This document shows, one piece after another, positions 62,694 to 64,000 of a stretch of 64,000 bases of DNA; position 1 is the first letter of the stretch; each line of letters begins with the position of its first letter. The stretch covers positions 62,001 through 126,000 of the forward strand of contig BCIJ01000038.1 in NCBI GenBank assembly GCA_001599935.1. Reading direction: 5' to 3'. The DNA comes from Holtermannia corniformis. Its lineage: Eukaryota > Basidiomycota > Tremellomycetes > Holtermanniales. Made by a program: the position numbers and the translations under genes. Below the pieces are notes generated by a model that saw nothing but the letters and a program-made list of their open reading frames with translations, was not told where the DNA came from and searched no databases.

Positions 62694-63015
62694 TGTGAGA
62701 GCCTCGTCGAGAGGGGACGATGGCTCCAAGAGGGCGAGGCCAGATCGGCGAAGATCTGCCTCCGGGAAGCGGGACTCTGGATCGCGCGGCGGAAAGCGAG
62801 GGTCCGCACTACGAGGAACCTAGAGGATCGACGAGCGAGAATAGAGATAGAGCACTATAATATTCGAGCGATGTAGATACAACAGGAGACAACTCAGAAG
62901 ACGAGGGGCGCGGCGGCACAGCCGCAGCGCACAGACAGTGGTGCGATTAGCACCAGTGGCACTCTGAGCACCGCGAAGCGGCTACTCGCCACGTGACACC
63001 GCCAGAGGCGTGACA
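62694..63015 (-). repeat. inverted repeat, right copy
   Basis: 322 nt, the reverse complement of 61084-61407, identical over the 166 bases matching 61101-61266. It lies 112 nt upstream of the pogo-type transposase start. Confidence 0.9.
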
Positions 63016-63127
63016 CAAATCTAGATCAGACACATTTGATACGGTCGCGCGACGCGCGACACGACGGCTCGGCTGCGGCTTGAAGACCAACTGAGCGACG
63101 CTGCACTGCAGTACTCTCGTACATCCA

Positions 63128-64000
63128 ATGTCGCAATCACAGAGCCAGAGCCAGAGCCAGAGCCGCTACGCAACTCAGCTAGTGCTGCCTGCAGATTACG
63201 CACTGCTCCCGAAACTCGAGCGCGGATACAAGCTTATGTCGCAGAGGATCAACGTCACTCGCGAGGCGCTGCTGCGTCAGCCTGTTCGCACCGACGACGA
63301 GGACGAGTGGCTTGAGCAAGCTGGCAATCTATGCGAGCATATCCAAGGCCTCGAAGCCGTTCGCAACGGTGCTGGGCAAGGCTTTGAGAGGGTCCTCCAG
63401 GAGCTCCTCGAGGAGTACGACCTGCAGAACGCACCTACGGCGCGCCCACGGGATACTTTCGCCATTGATGCTCCGCGCCCACCCACTCAGGAGGTCAAGG
63501 ACGCAGAAGCCAAGGCAAAAGCAGCTGCACGTCTTGCCAAGACCGGCAAGAAGCCTCGAGCGCGTCCAAACTACAAGATTCTGGCTATCAAAGCTCAGGC
63601 CAAGATCAAGCGGCATGCCACGATCTCGGAGCACTTCGCAATCATCGAGTATCACGAAGCTCATCCTGCAAACACTGCCATGGCCACGCTGCGCTGGGCG
63701 CAGCAGATGTATCCAAAGGTGAAGATATCACACCCTACGATACATCGCTGGATCCATACTGCCGCAGAGTGGTGCCGCACCAACGCCCTCACCCTCCCAG
63801 ACCGTCGCCGTACACGCAGAGTGCGTGTACCGCTGATCGAGGTGGCTTTAAGCCAATGGGTCGACCAATCACTCAAGAAAGGTGCAAAACTCTGCGACTC
63901 AGCCATCATTGCGCAGTATACGCGTCTAGAGGTTTCTCTGAGGCTCACAGAGGAACCCACGCCGCGTAGTCGCGGGTGGCTCCAGAAGTTCAAGCTCAGG
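63128..64000 (+). CDS. pogo/Tigger-type (CENP-B-like) DDE transposase, N-terminal part, open to window edge
   Basis: 291 codons with no stop up to base 64000. It starts MSQSQSQSQSQSRYATQL, coded by a CAGAGC repeat. A charged helical region follows (ELLEEYDLQNAPTARP, EAKAKAAARLAKTGKKPR), then an N-terminal helix-turn-helix block (ISEHFAIIEYHEAHPANTAM, ISHPTIHRWIHTAAEW). The CENP-B-type DNA-binding motif comes last: VALSQWVDQSLKKGAKLCDS, then SRGWLQKFKLR just at the edge. This order is typical of fungal pogo-like (Tc1/mariner superfamily) transposases; the DDE catalytic domain should lie beyond the window. Intact so far, so possibly young. Confidence 0.8.
   Translation, partial: MSQSQSQSQSQSRYATQLVLPADYALLPKLERGYKLMSQRINVTREALLRQPVRTDDEDEWLEQAGNLCEHIQGLEAVRNGAGQGFERVLQELLEEYDLQNAPTARPRDTFAIDAPRPPTQEVKDAEAKAKAAARLAKTGKKPRARPNYKILAIKAQAKIKRHATISEHFAIIEYHEAHPANTAMATLRWAQQMYPKVKISHPTIHRWIHTAAEWCRTNALTLPDRRRTRRVRVPLIEVALSQWVDQSLKKGAKLCDSAIIAQYTRLEVSLRLTEEPTPRSRGWLQKFKLR

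Larger units (their letters stand above)
61084..63015. mobile_element. transposon-derived segment bounded by ~322-nt inverted repeats
   Basis: 1.93 kb with inverted copies at its ends (61084-61407 and 62694-63015), both ending outward in TGTCACGCC. The interior carries a hAT transposase remnant, a GATGAC microsatellite and a cruciform-prone sequence. No matching target-site duplication is seen (left flank CGAACGA, right flank CAAATCT). Could be a foldback element, two elements inserted head-to-head, or long terminal inverted repeats of a single DNA transposon. Confidence 0.7.

Noticed and set aside
61084..63015. LTR retrotransposon
   Set aside because: The repeat copies are inverted, not direct, and there is no gag/pol coding between them.

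Overview
This window comes from a basidiomycete fungus. It has compact, intron-rich genes, GC-rich coding sequence and introns mostly 40-60 nt long with GTNNGT donors and a CTGAC/CTGAT branch site shortly before AG. Gene content and protein style suggest a small-genome, yeast-like basidiomycete (Pucciniomycotina such as Mixia are a plausible guess from memory; not checked). There is no bacterial, plasmid or phage signature and no CRISPR array.

Layout. Left third: the N-terminal part of the CHD1 chromatin remodeller (-, runs off the left edge), a small unknown gene (-), a very long Ser-rich protein of unknown function (-), the DBP9 ribosome-biogenesis helicase (-, with a 983-nt intron), the mitochondrial twin-CX9C protein MIX17/CHCHD2 (+, with a 2,450-nt intron) and a YOR1-like ABCC transporter (+). 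Middle: a Ser/Pro-rich unknown (-), ARF1 (-), a SAC7-type RhoGAP (-), a 1.9-kb divergent gene-free stretch, three Ser-rich unknown proteins (+), an MMtag-domain RNA-processing candidate (-), the scavenger decapping enzyme DCS1 (+), a secreted copper-oxygenase (LPMO) candidate (+), YIP1 (-) and the endocytic adaptor SLA2 (+). Right third: a coiled-coil unknown (-), aprataxin HNT3 (-), a small unknown (+), the proteasome ATPase RPT2 (-), phospholipase C PLC1 (+) and an acidic nuclear-type protein (-). The last 3 kb is a transposon nest: two ~322-nt inverted repeats enclose a broken hAT transposase, followed by a pogo/Tigger-type transposase that is open to the window edge.

The genes are ordinary eukaryotic housekeeping genes and do not form an operon or one pathway. 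A loose membrane-traffic and polarity theme can be seen (ARF1, RhoGAP, YIP1, SLA2, PLC1). The unusual features are the two oversized introns in a short-intron genome (one holding a compact hairpin array, the other a tRNA-like remnant), a perfect proteasome control element upstream of RPT2, start codons at or split by introns, a GC-AG intron, an LPMO with a strongly basic tail, and the inverted-repeat transposon nest.
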